This document shows positions 33,101 to 48,100 of a stretch of DNA of 64,000 bases, piece by piece. The notes under the pieces were generated by a model. The model ran no database searches, was not told where the DNA came from, and saw only the letters and a list, made by a program, of their open reading frames with translations. This stretch comes from Microdochium bolleyi (lineage: Eukaryota; Ascomycota; Sordariomycetes; Xylariales; Microdochiaceae): NCBI GenBank assembly GCA_001566295.1, contig KQ964273.1, positions 181,289 to 245,288 of the forward strand, given 5' to 3'. The first letter of the stretch is position 1; every line of letters begins with the position of its first letter. A program made the position numbers and the translations under genes.

Positions 33101-36100
33101 AGACGTTTTGGAGCACGTAGTCGCCCGGCGACCGTATCGTCTGAGCTACAAGGCCCTTCTGCATGGGTGTGCAGGGATAGATATCTTGGACGTGCTCTGG
33201 AGTAGTGTCGCACAGCAGGGCGACATGCTCACAACACTCCGCAGTGTCAGCGTTCTCACCAAGCAGTGAGAACGGGCCGAGCACGTCGAGTCCGTCTGAT
33301 AATGGGATCTTGTTGCTGTTGTTTTCAGGCTCAGAGATTTGCGAGGCCATATCTTGAAAGATCCGGTTCCGGAAGATGAGAGCCACGGGCACGTCGAGGC
33401 CAGATTTGCGAGCACTACTGGAAAGTCGCATTGCAGAGATCGAATCTCCGCCCAAGACGAAGAAGTTATCACCCATACCGATGTCGTCGATAGAAATCTG
33501 CAAGACTGAAGACCACAACTCAGCGAGTCTGCGCTCAATGATCGTTTTTGGGGCACCGCGATGCACGGTTTCGTGTGCCTTACGCAGAGATGCGAGTTCG
33601 GCTGCTGAGAAGCGGGAAGCCATGTCGCGAAGCTTCTTGCGATCTGTCTTGCCTGATGTGGTCAGGGGCATCTCTGAGATCCGGAACCACACTGCCGGTA
33701 TCATGTATCTCGGCAAATGCTTTGACAAAATGTCAGCTGTGACTGGACTCTCTGCGAGTACGCTCATCGAGGCGCCAAGAGGCCCAGTAGCACGGAAGCG
33801 TCCCGAATCATTTTCGGCGACAACAATTGCTGCCAGCAGAGGCTTCGATTCTGAACCGGCTGGCGTGATGACCTCGGCAACCACTGTACCATAAGGTGCG
33901 CTCAACAGGCACTGCAAGATCTGAAGCTCGACCTCCTTCAACTCAATCCGCTGTCCACGGAGCTTGAGCTGCGTGTCCGCGCGTCCGACAAAGGTCAAGC
34001 TACCGTCGCTGTTCTGCCGGACCAGGTCGCCTGTCCGGTAGATACGGCCGTTGGTGTCTGGGGTTCTGGGTTTCCACCATCTCGGTTTCCGGATAAACGA
34101 CCTAGCCGTGCGCCCAGAATCGTTGAGATACCCCTGAGCCAAGCCGTAGCCTTCGACCAGCAGCTCGCCAACAACGCCGATGGGTACCAGCCGATCAGGG
34201 TCACCCTGTTTGGCGACCCAGCATGCACCGCCGACAGGGAAGCCGAGTCTCCCTGCATCTGTCCACGTCGACAAACCTGTGTTCATGGCGCAAAAGACTG
34301 TGCACTCGCTGGGCCCGTAGCCATTCATGACCACAGCCCGGTCCTGCCAGCGCGAAAAGTCCTGCAGGCTGCACTCTTCGCCGCCCAGGATGATGGTCCG
34401 TATGCTGGGCACGTCTGGCGGGTGGAGAAGTCTCGCGACCGTGGGCGTGAGGAACATGGTATTTGCGTCCATTGCGCTGATCGCGCCCGCGAGATTGCCG
34501 AGTCGGTCTGCTTCGGATGGGATGCAGATACAGCCTCCAAACATGAGCGTGGTGAGGACCTCCATGATGACGATGTCGAATGTCGGAGCCCCGAACTGCA
34601 ATACTCGCGAGGCACGGCAGAAGCCAATCCTTGTGGCGTGGGCCTGGCAGCTGGTGGCGATTGCTACGTGGGGAAGTATGCTCCCCTTGGGCACGCCAGT
34701 GCTGCCGGACGTAAAGAGGACACAGCAGGGACTGTCCATATCAGGGCGTGGGAGATCTCGCATGCGATCTATGCTATCGGTTGTGGACCGCACCAACGCC
34801 TCGGAAGCAACAAGACCGCTGAGGAGAACTCCATCGACAGCAAGGGTCGCGATGTTGTCTATGCCATATGCTGCAACTGCCGTATAGTGGGGTGAAGACA
34901 AGACCAATCGAGCACTGACTTCGGCAAGCAGGCTGGAACGACGAGCTTCTGCCTGCGACGGGTCCAGCGCCACGAAACAGGCGCCAGCTTTCAGGACAGC
35001 GAGCATGGCCACAACATTCCACCTAGATTTCTCGAAGCATAGGGGAATCATCTCGCCACAAGTGACGTTCAGGTCGTGCACCAGATGCTTGGCAAGTGTA
35101 TTGCTTAGGTTGTCGAGCTCGGCATATGTGAAGTCGCCATCCCAAGCACAGACTGCACTCTTCGCAGGGTGCAACTGCGCTTGATGCTCGAACGTTGTGT
35201 GCGCAGACGCCGATGCAGGAGGTGGGAGAACCTTGTTCCACTCCCACAACTGATCGATGGTGGATAGATCGAGGATATCGACGTGGTGGAGTTGCCGCTG
35301 CGCCATCTCAGTGGAGAAACTCATGTTAGGGTCGACAATGGTTGCTACGGTGGTACTGAAGCATCGAACGAGACGATCCGCTTGACTTTCTGTGAGGTTG
35401 AGGCGGTAGTCGAGAAACACTCGGATCGCGTCAGTGCTGTCAACAGCCTGGATGGAGATGGCGTACTAGAATAGGCACGGAATAGGTTAGCTAAGGGAAA
35501 CTTTTACACGATATTCGCTTGGAAGGGGTAGGTCGATGCTTGCAGGACACGATCAGAAGACTCACCTCGGACGGATCAACGCCACCAACAACTTCAAAGA
35601 CTGCGCTGTCGTCCCCAGCTGCCTCGGTCCGATCCACAGCGGGACCTCGCTTCTGGAAAGACATGACGGTATCAAATAGTGCAGTGCCTGGCTCCAACCC
35701 AAGAGCTGCGTGGATGGCAGTAAGTGGCACACCCTGATGCTGTAAGCTGACCGAGTACTGCGCATTCGTCTTGCCTACCAGATCATCCAAAGTGGTGTGT
35801 TCTTCGTTCGACAGATCAGCGCGCACGACAAGCATGCTGATAAGGGGCCCAAAGATCTCCTCGACGCCCTCGATGGGCAGGTCCCGACCTGAACTAAGGA
35901 TACCAAAGGAAGGGGCCTTGTGTCCGGTGTACCTCGCCAGGACGAGCGCCCAAGCTGTCTGCAGGACGCTTGCAGGCGTCACTTCGTGTTGGATACAGTA
36001 GTCGCGAACCTGAGCCGTGCCAATATCAGGAACTTCGATACGGGTTGAGGTTTGGCGAAGAGATAGTGGCGATCCAGTCTTTCTGACGCTCATGAAGCTG

Positions 36101-39100
36101 TCTGACAAGTCTGGAAAATAGCACGGCTCCGTGTTGCTGAGATACTGCTTCCAGAAAGCCACGTTCTCGTCGTACGATTGCTGTGCCACGTACGTCGTGA
36201 AGGCGCTGTACGAAGTCGCGGGTGTGAGGCTCATGCTGAGAGGCTGATTGTAGGCATGGATTAGGTCCTGCAGCAGGATACTGATTGAGTGACCATCAAC
36301 AATGGCGTGGTTCAGCTCAATGATGAAGTAAACCACGTCCTCGACACGGTGAATAGAGGCATGGTGTTGGAAACGCCAATTGCAGGTGTCGGTGCCAGCT
36401 TTCAACACATGCATCGCTGCTTCGATCGAGGATGACTCTTCGACATTGACATCGACTCTAGGGTGCTTGAGGATGATCTGCATCGGCTTCCCGCTGCCTG
36501 GGAAGTCATGGGCAATTAGTGCGCGCAAGAGTGGGTGCCGTGCCACGACTGCATTCCAGGCTCGTCGTAGCTGCGGGATCAGGACATGTTGTCCCGCTGC
36601 GCTGGGGCAGATCTTGATACTGATCCTTGAGCGGTAGCTGCTGGCATCCTTGGCTTGGCTGACGAGAATGCCCTCCTGGGTTGGTGCGCAGGGAATGAGC
36701 TCGGCAATGTCGTCGACACTAGCGATCCCCATCTCGGGTATGACTGTTTCGTGAAAGGCCGCAATGTCCTTGTATGTAGTGAAAAGGGATGGTGCATCGG
36801 CGAATGTCCATCTACTCGACGATGCTGAGGTGGGAATCGTTGCGATGCACTCCAGAGCCTCGCGGCATTTCTGCATCCAAGCCGCGACTCTTTCCCCATG
36901 TATCGCTTTGACATCTTCATCAAACATCCAGGTGAAGGTGAGCGATAATCTCGTCGCGCTGACCATCACATCGAACACGGCATGTCGCCGGTACCGGCGC
37001 TCCTCAGGAGTGCTCATCTCAGGCAGAGGAACGTTGCGGAAGAATGCGCCTTCTCGCTCAAGCTGCTGGTATCTGCCGCTGTAATTGAACATGATCTCGG
37101 CCGGCAACTGGCTCGAGACGAACGCCCGTGCGGACTTGTCGCTGTGGAACCGCGAGAGGAAGTAGTCTGCACCACTACGGGGTTGGGATCTCATGTAGTC
37201 CTTGACGCGTTGGACATACTCGAGCACATCGTCAGTGTCTTCTGGGCGAATTTGGATCGGGCACAGCGTCGTAAACCAGCCGACAGACTGCGATAGATCG
37301 AGAGTGCTATCCCAGGTATCTCTGCCATGACTTTCGTTGAAGATGGCTGGCAGCTGCCTATCGGTGAAGGTCTCTCCGAAGGAATAGAGAACAGCCGCGA
37401 TCATGAGTTCGGCTGGCTGGGTAGAGAAACCGTGATTGGCGCTGCCCAATATTGCATGGGTGGTGGCATCATCGAGTGTGAAGCTCTCGCTGGCCATGAC
37501 TGACGGAGCACCATTGTCTGCCGTCGACTTCCAGTAGTCTCGTAGCCCAGCACTACGCTCGAGTTCCAGACCGTGTCTTGAGGTTGCGAGATTGGCCTTG
37601 GCATGCTGATCTTGCACGAACGCCCACTCCTCGAAAGGCAAGCTAGGCTCTGAGATGGTCGTGGGATCCGGGCCGAGCAGATGTTCCATCTCCGCCAGGA
37701 TGATGCGCCACGAAACGAGATCAACGACAAGATGGTGAATCGTTACGAAGAGGTACTGTCGCTCCGTCTGGGTTTCGTTAATGAGTGCGGCAGACAGTAA
37801 TGGGCCGCCCGAAATCTGGAGCCCTGAGCGCTGTCGTAGCATGATATCTGACACTTCGCCGTGCTGCTGAATGTCGTAGGCTTCGACGTGGAATCTTCGA
37901 TGTCCAGGCTCGCTGCTCGAGATCAGGCGCTGTTGCCAGGCGCCCATGGGAGATCTCTCGAAAGTGGTGTTAAGCACTTTGTGCGTTTCCGACAGGCGAA
38001 CCAGGGCCCGCTCAAGCTGGGCGAGTTCAATCGCGGTGCTCGGCTCGAGCAGAATGCACTGATCGAAAATGACGTTTGGGTCAGGCTGATGGATAAAGAA
38101 CAGCTGTTGGATCGGCGTCAGGGGAAACGCCTCTCCTCGGGCAATTTTGGCACGGGCTAGTTCAAGCACGCCGTACGGTTTCGAGAACTTGGCAGTCGCC
38201 ACTTGAGACAACCTTGACCTCCAGCTCTTGACAATCGCGGCGATAGTCTTGCCCTGCAGTATATCTTGCGTTGAGATGTTGAGTTTAGCAGCGCGCGCTG
38301 ACGAGGATGCCTGCATTGCGGTGATGGAGTCGCCGCCGAGCCTTACGAAGCTGTCGTCCATGCCGATACTGTCGAGGTTGACATTGAGAATTCGTGCCCA
38401 TATGGCGCGGAGAGTGGCTTCTTCCTCCGAAGAAGGTCCTCGTTTCTCGCTCGTCCGGCCAGTATCTCTAATGACCTCCAGCTGCGATGCGGTAAGGCTG
38501 GCACAGATGTCTCTGAGCGTCCTACGATCCGTCTTCCCAGCCATGTTGAGCGGCATGTGGTCGAGCTCCACCATGATTGATGGCATCATGTGGCTCGGCA
38601 GCGTCCCCGCAAAGCCTTTTTCGAGGGCTGCTGGCAAACTGCGAGCTCGGCACTGCACATCGCCGTGGTACAGCAGGACAGTGTTCTCCATCACCTCCGA
38701 GACTATGCCATACTCGGCTGCAGCAACAAAGATGACAATGAGGTTCGAAGTCGGGGCACCAGTGTCCTTGATTACCTCCACAACAAGCTCTTCAACATCC
38801 GGCAAGCACAGCAGAGCTTGGTGCTCAATCTCCGCGAGCTCTACACGCATGCCGCGTATCTTGACTTGGGCATCTTTACGGCTCATGTAGATGAATTCGC
38901 CATCTTCGGTAAGACGCACGAGATCACCAGTCCTGTAGAGCCGCGAGTCACTGAGCTTGCAAGACGTGTTCTCTGCTGTGGAGAAATCACCGCGCCACTT
39001 CGGCGTGTCAATGAACGCTGCCTGTGTCTTCTCTTGGTCATGCAAGTAGCCTCGAGCAAGGATCGGGCCTTCAACGAGCAGCTCTCCCAATGCGCCAATG

Positions 39101-42100
39101 GGAAGAAGAATCTCAGGGTTGTCTGGATCGACCACCCAGCCGACGGAACCAACAGCGTTGCCAATGAGACCGGTGACGTATCTATCGCCTCTCTTGATCT
39201 CGGCAGTGGCACAGATGACTGCCGCCTCGGTAGGTCCGTACAGGTTCATGAGACGTACGTCAGCCCGAGGAAGCCATCTGGCCACATCCACGGACGACAA
39301 CGCCTCGCCACCGAAAAGTAGGGTCTTCAGGGCAAGCAGCTCGGCTGGGTTCAAAAGTCTGGCGACCGACGGTGTAAGCAGTGCTGTATTGACACTCATC
39401 GAATCCATGGTCTGCGTCAAGGTGTCCGAGCGCTGGACTTCTGACGGAATGCAGACGGTACCGCCGAAGCTGAGTGTAGTGAGAATCTCAAAGATCGATG
39501 CGTCGAAGGTGTAGGAAGCAAACTGGAGGACTCTGGACGCAGAGGTGAGGCCAATTTGCTTGCCATGGTAATGGCACCCACTGCTCACAGCAGCGTGCTC
39601 GAGAACGACGCCTTTTGGTGTACCTGTACTGCCGGACGTGAAGATCACGTAGGCTGGAGAGTCAGCACGCACGACAGGGAGCCGACGATGCGTCTGGAAG
39701 GCAGCGGTCGCATTGTCGGCCCAGCACCTTCCAACTCGAATTGTTGTGACCGAAGACCCAAGGTTCGTCGCCAGCTCTTCGTCTTCGGAAGCCAGCACAA
39801 ACCGGGCGTTAGTCTGTTGCATAATCGTAGCGAGCCGAGCAGCCGGCTGCGCAGGGTCGAGAGGCACGAAGGCGGCCCCTGCTTTCAGGACCGCAAGCAT
39901 GGCGACCACGACCCATGCGGACTTGTTGAAAAGCATAGGGACCAGCATGCCATCACAGGCGCCAGCATCCAGCACTTCAAGAGCAAGTCTGCTAGACAGT
40001 GTGTCGAGTTGCTGATAGGTGAAGCTCCCGTCGTGAGCAACTACAGCTTCCGCTTCTGGGTTCTGCCTGGCCTGTGCCAAAATGGCGTCCTGAACACACG
40101 CTGAGATTGTTTGTGGCACGCTGCTGTTCCACGAGTGGAGAGTCTCGAGATCCTTTGCATCGGGCCGATCAAATGATGAAATCTCGCAAGCTGGATCCGC
40201 TTCTGCAAGTCCGTGAATAAAAGCAGTGAAGTAGCTCAGCAGTCTTTCAACTTGGGCGACTGCGATGACCGCGGTGTCAATGCTGCACCTGACTTCTATG
40301 CCGCCGTCGTGATCGAGTTGGCAAACAATCGTGATGGCATAGGTGGTGAAATCTCGCGTCTGCGCCGTCTCGCGCCACACGCCAAGCTCCCGAGAGTTCT
40401 TCAGCCCTTCTGAGGTCGCGGCCGGCTGGACTACGAGCAGCGTCTGAAAGTCGCATGCTGTTCGCGTAGAGTCGCTGATTTTCGCGATGTTCTGCAAGCC
40501 GGTTTGCTCGAATGGCATCATGGCGGTCGCAGCGTCTTGAATGCGTGAGAGGTAGTCCGAGAGTGTCAGAGAGTCGTCGACTCTGACTACAACAGGGACT
40601 GTGGTGATTGTAGGGGCAATTAGGCTCTCTATTCCCGGCAGCGGCGCATTTCGACCAGATAGAGTGGTACCAAACACAACGTCGCGCTGGCGTGTGGTAC
40701 TGTGGACGGCCAGTGCCCACGCTGCTCTGATCAAGGTCGGAACTGTGAAGTCCAGCTTGGTGGTTGTAGGTGGCCTGCATTTGGCTTTGATTGTCATTTC
40801 GGCGTTGACCTGATGGCTTGTGCTTGGCAGTGATGGGAAGGGCTCGGCGTCCACGCCTCGGAAGCTATCCTTCCAGAAACTTGTCACTTCGGCCGAGTCC
40901 TGGCTGAGGGTGTGGCGGACGAAGCTGGAGAAAGCTGGTCGCGCCCTTGGACTTTCGCGTCGATAGAATTGCGCAACAAGTGACTGTATCAAGCCCACTG
41001 AAGTACCGTCGTAAAGAGCGTGATGAACAGACCACACAAGAAGTGTCTGGCCGGTCTGAGATTCGTGTATCAGAGCGAGTCGGCTGAGTGGCTGCCCGAT
41101 ATCCACCAACCCCTGCTTTGCCTTGGCGATGTACTCATCCAGATCGTCTGATTCGCTCCACGAGATCTTCTCGTCTCGAAGAACGACCTGAACAAGCCCG
41201 ATATTGTCTGAATGGACTATCCGAGTTCTTAAAATCGGGGTGAAGTCAATAGCCTGCTGCCATGCTTCCTTGAGTCGCTCGATGTCAATGTCGTCCTTGA
41301 GCTGCATGACACTGTGGAGGACATAGCTGCCGGCCTGCTTGGAAGTCAGGGCCATGAGTCCGGCCTGAAGCGCTGTGCACGGGTAGCAATCCTCTATGGC
41401 TTCAATCGCGACTTGGCACATGTGTGCCGCAGCGCTCTTGACCGCTTCTCCGCCCATCTCCGAGCGTTTCAGAAGCGAGAATGGCTCTGGCGCTGACCTT
41501 TCCTCCATGTTCTTAGCCACAATGTGCCTTGTGCCAGCAATGACAGCCGAAAGCTGAGATAAGCGCGGATTCTGGAAAACCTGAGCGACCGATATCGCCA
41601 CACCCTGCTTTCTCGACTCGCTAGCGAGCCTCATTGCAGCGATGGAATCGCCGCCAAGGCGGAAAAAGCTGTCGTCGGCACTGATGTTGGATGCCTCCAC
41701 GTTCAAGACGGATGCCCAGAGTTGCTGGACCTGTTTCTCCGTGTCTGTAGAGACAGCCATGCTGGACTTGCCACTGCTACTGCGGGCAAGTGATGCGACT
41801 TGCGAGACTGTAAAGCGAGCCGCGATCTCACGCAGCTTCCTACGATCTGTCTTCCCCGACGTGCCCACGGGGAGTTCACTGGTTCTGAACCAGACTGTTG
41901 GGATCATGTAGCTGGGTAGTCGCTCGGCAAGCTCACTCTCGGTGAAAGCAGGCATGGCGTAGAGGTGGATTCCCCATTCCTCGTCGAAAGGGATTGCCTC
42001 CTCCGAGCAGAGGCGCGTCTTAGCCTTTTCCTTGCTTTCCATTGTCCGAAGAACGAGGAAGCCGACCAGTACCTGGCTGTTCCCATCGCCAAGTCGAGCG

Positions 42101-45100
42101 ACCTCAGCAGCAACCTGGACAACGCCAGGCACGCATGCCATAACATGGTGCTCGGTCTCAGCCAGCTCCATGCGCTGCCCATTGAGCTTGACCTGTGTGT
42201 CCTTTCTGCCAATGTACTTCATGGCACCCTCATCACCGACATACTGGACCAGGTCACCAGTCTTGTACACCCGGCCACGTCGGCCGACCCCGGGTGGCGA
42301 ACCTCGAGTGAGCCACGACGGATCTGTAATGAACGACTGTGCAGTTCGCTGCTCGTCTTCGAGATATCCGTCTGCGAGTTGCGGACCTTCGACCACGAGC
42401 TCACCCACGGCGCCAATCGGCATCAGCCTGTCGTGATCTTCTGGGTCGACGATCCAGCTCGCCGTGCCCACCGCGTGGCCGATACAGTTCCTGTCCGCTG
42501 CCGCAGGGCCCTCGTCGTTGAGCGCGCAGAAGATGGCGCACTCCGTAGGCCCGTAGGCCTGTAGCACCATGTCGAGATACCCGTGCCAGCGTGTGTAGTC
42601 GGCGGGTGAGCACTTCTCGCCGCCAATGATTGCCGTTCTCAGCGAGGGCACTGTCTCCGGCTGTATCAGCCTTGCCACAGTGGGCGTGGCGAAGAGCGTG
42701 TTGACCTGCATCGCGCGGATCGAGCCTGCAATGTCGTCCAGGCGGTCCTGCGGTGAGGGGATGCAGACACACCCACCGAAGACGAGGGTCGTGAAGATTT
42801 CCATGATGCAAGCGTCGAATGTGTACGAGGAGAATTGCATCGTCCTTGTCGAAGGACTGAAGCCAATGCGCCGGCCGTGGGAGGTGCAGCTTGTGCTGAC
42901 TGCACGGTGGGATAGGACGACGCCCTTGGGCACACCGGTGCTGCCCGAGGTGAAAAGGATATACATGGTCGATGAAGTGACGGACTTGGAGGCCAGTGGT
43001 CGTGTCGTGGGGAGAGCTTCTTGGAGTGAGTCTGACGAGGCTGCTCCTACCGCCAGAACCTGACAGCCCGTGTCGTGAAGCAGACCGGTGTGATCCTCCG
43101 AAATTAAGACAAGGGTAGCATTGACCTGTGTCATGATCTGCATTCGTCGAGCCGCAGCTTGTGTAGGGTCAAGCGGGACGAAAGCGGCCCGAGATTTGAG
43201 AACAGCCAGCATGGCGATGACGGCCCACCGTGATCTCGTGAAGCAGAGTGGTATGACCTGACCAGGTTGAACACCGGCATGTACTAAGCGTTTTGCAAGT
43301 CCCGTAGCGTGTTGGTCGAGTTCCGCGTAGGTCATGTCTCCATCGTAGGCGTGGATGGCGATCTGCTTCGGCTGGGCAACAACCTGGCGAGAGACTAGGT
43401 CGTGGATGCAATCCTCCATGGCAGGCGGTAGAGTTTTGTTCCACTGCCATATGGCCTCAACACTGTTTACAGGAAGGACATCAACGTCTTGAGGACTGGC
43501 ATGGGTGTTCCGAACGATTGAGTCGAGGACTGTGCTGAGTGTTTGAGACAGACGAGCACCTTGAGTACGATTGAGCGTGCCGGTATGGTCGAGCAAGATT
43601 TTGATCTGGGTTGGCTCATCCACCACGCGGACAGAGATCGCATACTGTAATGATGATTAGCAACCAGTCTCATCAATCACTTTTTCCTGGAGTTCTCGTT
43701 GACTTCTAGGCGAAACATACCTCATTCGGGTCAGAACCCCAGATCACACGCATGTAAAGCTCAGCGTTAGACTGCTGCTGATCCCTCTCCGCATCCCCCT
43801 TCTGATACGACACGATCGTGTTGAACAACGCAGAAGATCCAAGTCCGAGTGCGCTGTGCACCGAGGCGAGCGATGTTGTCTGATGCGGCAGTGCCTGGAG
43901 GTAATCTGACTGCGCCGTACGTAGCACCTGTAACACGGACGAAGCTGCATCAGAACCAGCGCTGGAGTTGCCACTGCTCTCAAGTGGGATCCTCGCGGTT
44001 ATCATGCCTAACATGGGCCCGACGATGCGGTCGATGTTCTTGATGGGGTGGTCGCGACCCGAGCACACGATGCCGAAGCAGGGTTGCTGCACGCCCGTGT
44101 ATGCCTTTAGGACAAGAGCCCAGGCTGTCTGAACCACGGTCGCGGCTGTGAGCTCATTCTGCGTGCAGAAGTCGCGGACGGCTCTTGTGTTGACTTCAGG
44201 AACCGTGGTCATTTCTGTCGCAAGGTCTGCTGGACTGTTGCCGCAAAGGCGCGGGAAGTGACATGGCACCGTGTCCGCGAGATATTCTGTCCAGAACCTG
44301 AGGTTGTGAGCAGTGTCCTGATTGTCCACAAAGGAGGCGAACTCGCGGTATGTCTGACTGGGCCGCAAGGAACGAGTGAGCTGGTTACTAGCAGCGTTGT
44401 AGAGGGCCTTGAGCTCATCGAGCACAATGCCGATGGAGAAGCCATCGACGATGACGTGGTTCACATCCAGCACCAAGAACATCTGATCAGTGCTGTTCAC
44501 ATGATAAAGGCAAAGACGGTGCTGGAGGCCCGTGGCTTCGTACGAGGATGTGACTTTGTTGAGGGTCTCCTGTAGTTGGTCGGTGGCGGTTATGCGTTTT
44601 ACACCAATGGCAACACCTGGGGATCGGAGAACGACGTGCATAGTCTTGCTCGTCCCAGGGAAGTCCCTGATCAGCACAGCACGCAAGAGAGCGTGACGTT
44701 TGACGACTGTCTTCCAAGCTTGCTGAAGTTTAGTGAGATCGAGATCAGAAGCCGTGGCCAGTTCTAACTGTAACTGTGTGCGGTACTTCTTTGGGTCTTT
44801 GATCTGGCTGATGAGGATGCCCTCCTGCAATGGAGTGGCGGGAAAAATGTCTTCAATGTCTTGTATCTTGAGAGTCGGATCAATCTTGGCCATTGTGCTG
44901 GTTGTGAATGCCGAAATGTCTTCATATGAGTGGAAACTGCCAGTGAAGTCCGACAGCGTCCACTGCAACGTTGTCTCGGGCAACATGGTTGCCAGCTGTT
45001 GTAAGGCGTCCTGGAACTCGGCAGCCCATTTGGTGATCTTTTCCTGGTGCTTGATCGTCGTGGGAAAAATGATGCTGGCACTCAGACAGCCCTTGTCGAC

Positions 45101-48100
45101 GCCCACCATGACATCGAAGATGGCGAGCCGCCGAAAGCTGGGATGAATGAGTGGGCCAGAGGTCTCTACTGGCAAGAGAACGTTGCGAAACATCGCATCG
45201 TTGCGCTCGAACTGCTGATACCGGCCTGAGTAGTTGAACATGACCTCCATGGGCATTTGGGCCGCAAATAATCTCGCGGCGTCGTCGCTCGCGAAGCGCG
45301 ATGCGAAAAACGGCAACCCGTTCTGCGGGACGCTGCGGACGCAGTCTTTTATGCGGCGGACGACATCAAGGAGCTCGAACTTCGCTGCTGTGGCCGCATC
45401 GCAGGAAAGTTGAACTGGCGACATGGTGGTGAACCAGCCGACTGTGGACGACACGTCAATTTCGTCTGTCCACGACTCCCTGCCGTGTGACTCATTGTAG
45501 ACAGTCGGTAATCGTCGACTGGGAAAGACACGGCTGAAAGAGTAAACGAGTGCGGCTATCATCAGCTCCTGGGCCCGGGTGTCGAATGCTTCGTTTGCCC
45601 GTCCTAGCAAGGCCTTGGTGGCTTCCTCGCCGATGTTGAACTGTACTTCCTGTGTTGAATTTGTGTCGAAGTCCCCCCAAAATTCGGGCTCTGATGGCTG
45701 TATAATAAATGGCAACTCAGTGGCAGATACCGGAAGGCTGGATATGTAGCTCTGCTGCAGTGTGGTCCACTCCTGGAACGAGATGGATGTAGGTGCCGGT
45801 ACAATGCCCAGGCGCAGGCTTGACTCCAGGTCGTCGAGCAGCTTACGCCAGGAGACCAGGTCTACCACAAGATGGTGGATACTCAAGAACAACTTCTGCT
45901 CCCCAGCGGCCATGTCGAACAGTGCAGCTGTTAGGAGGGGACCATTCTCGATGTCGAGACTGCTGCGGCACTTGACGATAGAGGCCTTCGTGTCGCCAAC
46001 CTCGTGGGTCCCAGAGATGTGGCATAAATTGAACGCATTGTTAGCTTCAGGATCGACTCGCTGTTCCCACTTACCTGTATCGTCCTGTTGGAATTTCGTG
46101 CGCAAGCTCGCGTGTGTGGAGACCAAACGAGAAAGGGCAATCCCAAGTGCATCAACGCTCGTCTGGGTACGGAGAGAAAGGAAAAAGAATTGGTCGAATG
46201 GTGCTCGAGGGTCTGGCTGCGTGCGGAAGAATAGCTCCTGCATCGGATTTAGGGGAAATATGTCTCCCGCGGCTTCCCCAGCTGACGTTGTCGTCCGACT
46301 GATGGTACCTCTGTTGTTTTGTGACTGCTCAGATGCCGCAAGAATGGCCGATATTGTTTTATGCCGAAGTATAGCAGCCGTCGGAATGTTCAGTCCAATG
46401 CTTCGTGCCTCCGCCGAGACCTGCATCGCCGTAATTGAGTCGCCACCGATTCGCAGGAAGCTGTCATCAACCCCAACCGATGACACGTCAATGTTAAGCA
46501 CGCGGGCAAAGAGCCTTGCTAACGTGGACTCAGCCTTGGTCGTAGGGATTTGTTTCACGGAGTCTCCGGAATGCCGAAGCTGGGCAAGCTGTGATTTGGA
46601 GATGGTCGAGCCGAGTTTCTGCAGGCTCTTGCGGTCGACCTTGCCGGACTTGCTGAGTGGAAAGGACAACATGAGTATACAGATTGTGGGCACCATGTAC
46701 GCCGGAAGATGCTCAGCCATGTGAGTTTCGGCTTCCGGAGAGATTGGGACTAGTTGATGCCGGCCGTGGTCGACTCCGCTGTCTTTCAGAGCAACAAATA
46801 TGGCTAGAGCTGCTGCGTTCTTGTCGTCCTCTGGGCAGATAACTTCTGCGATGACTTCAGCGGCTCCTTCAATTGCTGCGAGTGCGTGGTACTCGACCTC
46901 TCCGAGCTCGAGTCTCTGCCCACGAAGCTTCGTCTGCGAGTCCTTCCTGCCCATATATACGAGCACACCGTCGGGATTGTACCGGACAAGGTCTCCAGTC
47001 TTGTAAAGCCTGCTCTGGCGCCCGCGAAACTCGCTGCCTCGTCCTTCTACGAGCCACTGAGGAGCAGGAATGAATGCAGCTGCCGTCTTCTCTGGCTGGC
47101 CTAGGTAGCCTAGACCAACGGTCGGACCCTCGATGAGCAGCTCCCCGACTGCGCCGATCGGCACGAGCCGGTTGTGATCTGAAGGGTCGACAACCCAGGT
47201 GCATGTCCCCGCTCCTCTGCCAATGTTCGAAAGCTCGAGTCTCCTCGACTGATCGTCGTTGATCGTGCTTGTGGGCGTACACTCTGAAGGGCCGTAGCTG
47301 TTGACGATCCGGATCCTCACAGGCACACGACGGATGTCAATGTCCCGCAGCGCCTCTCCGCCAAGAGTGAGCGACTCGAACTTGGGCAGCTTCGTGAAGT
47401 CAATGAGCCGCGCGACCGATGGCGTGAAGTGGATACAGCTGATCTCCATATCTTGCATGACGCCCTGGAGATTGTCCTGCCGGTCCGAATCAGAGGCGAT
47501 GCAGATGCAGCCGCCGACAACCAGCGTCATCACAGTGTTCATGATACACGCGTCGAACGAGTACGGGCAGAAGTCGAGCACGCGGGCGCGCGGGACGGTT
47601 AGGCGGTGGGCCTGGTAGTGTAGGGTCGAGGCGTATGCGCTGTGTGGGATGATGGTGCCCTTTGGCTCACCTGTCGTTCCGGAAGTGAAGGGTACGTACA
47701 TCGCGGACGATGGCGATACTGTAGGCATGGGTATATCATCATGCATCTCTTGGGTGGTATTGAGTAGGCTTGCATCTACTACGATGGTTCTTTGGACGAG
47801 CGCTGTGATGCGCCCCGCTGTCGAGGCGTTCGCCAGAGCCAGCTCGGATGAAGACTGTCGCGCAATGCTCGCAACACGCGACTGCGGGAGCGACGGGTCG
47901 ACGAGGACAAAAGCCCCGCCGGCACGCATGACTCCAAGCATGGCGACGACAGTCCACGCCGACTTTTCAAAGAATAGCAGAATGAAATGGCCCTCGCTGA
48001 TGCCAAAATCAAGCAGTTGGGAAGCCAGACGAGTAGCCGCACGGTCGAGCTGCCCGTACGTCAGACGTCCATCCCATGAGTCGATGGCTGGCTCGTTTCG

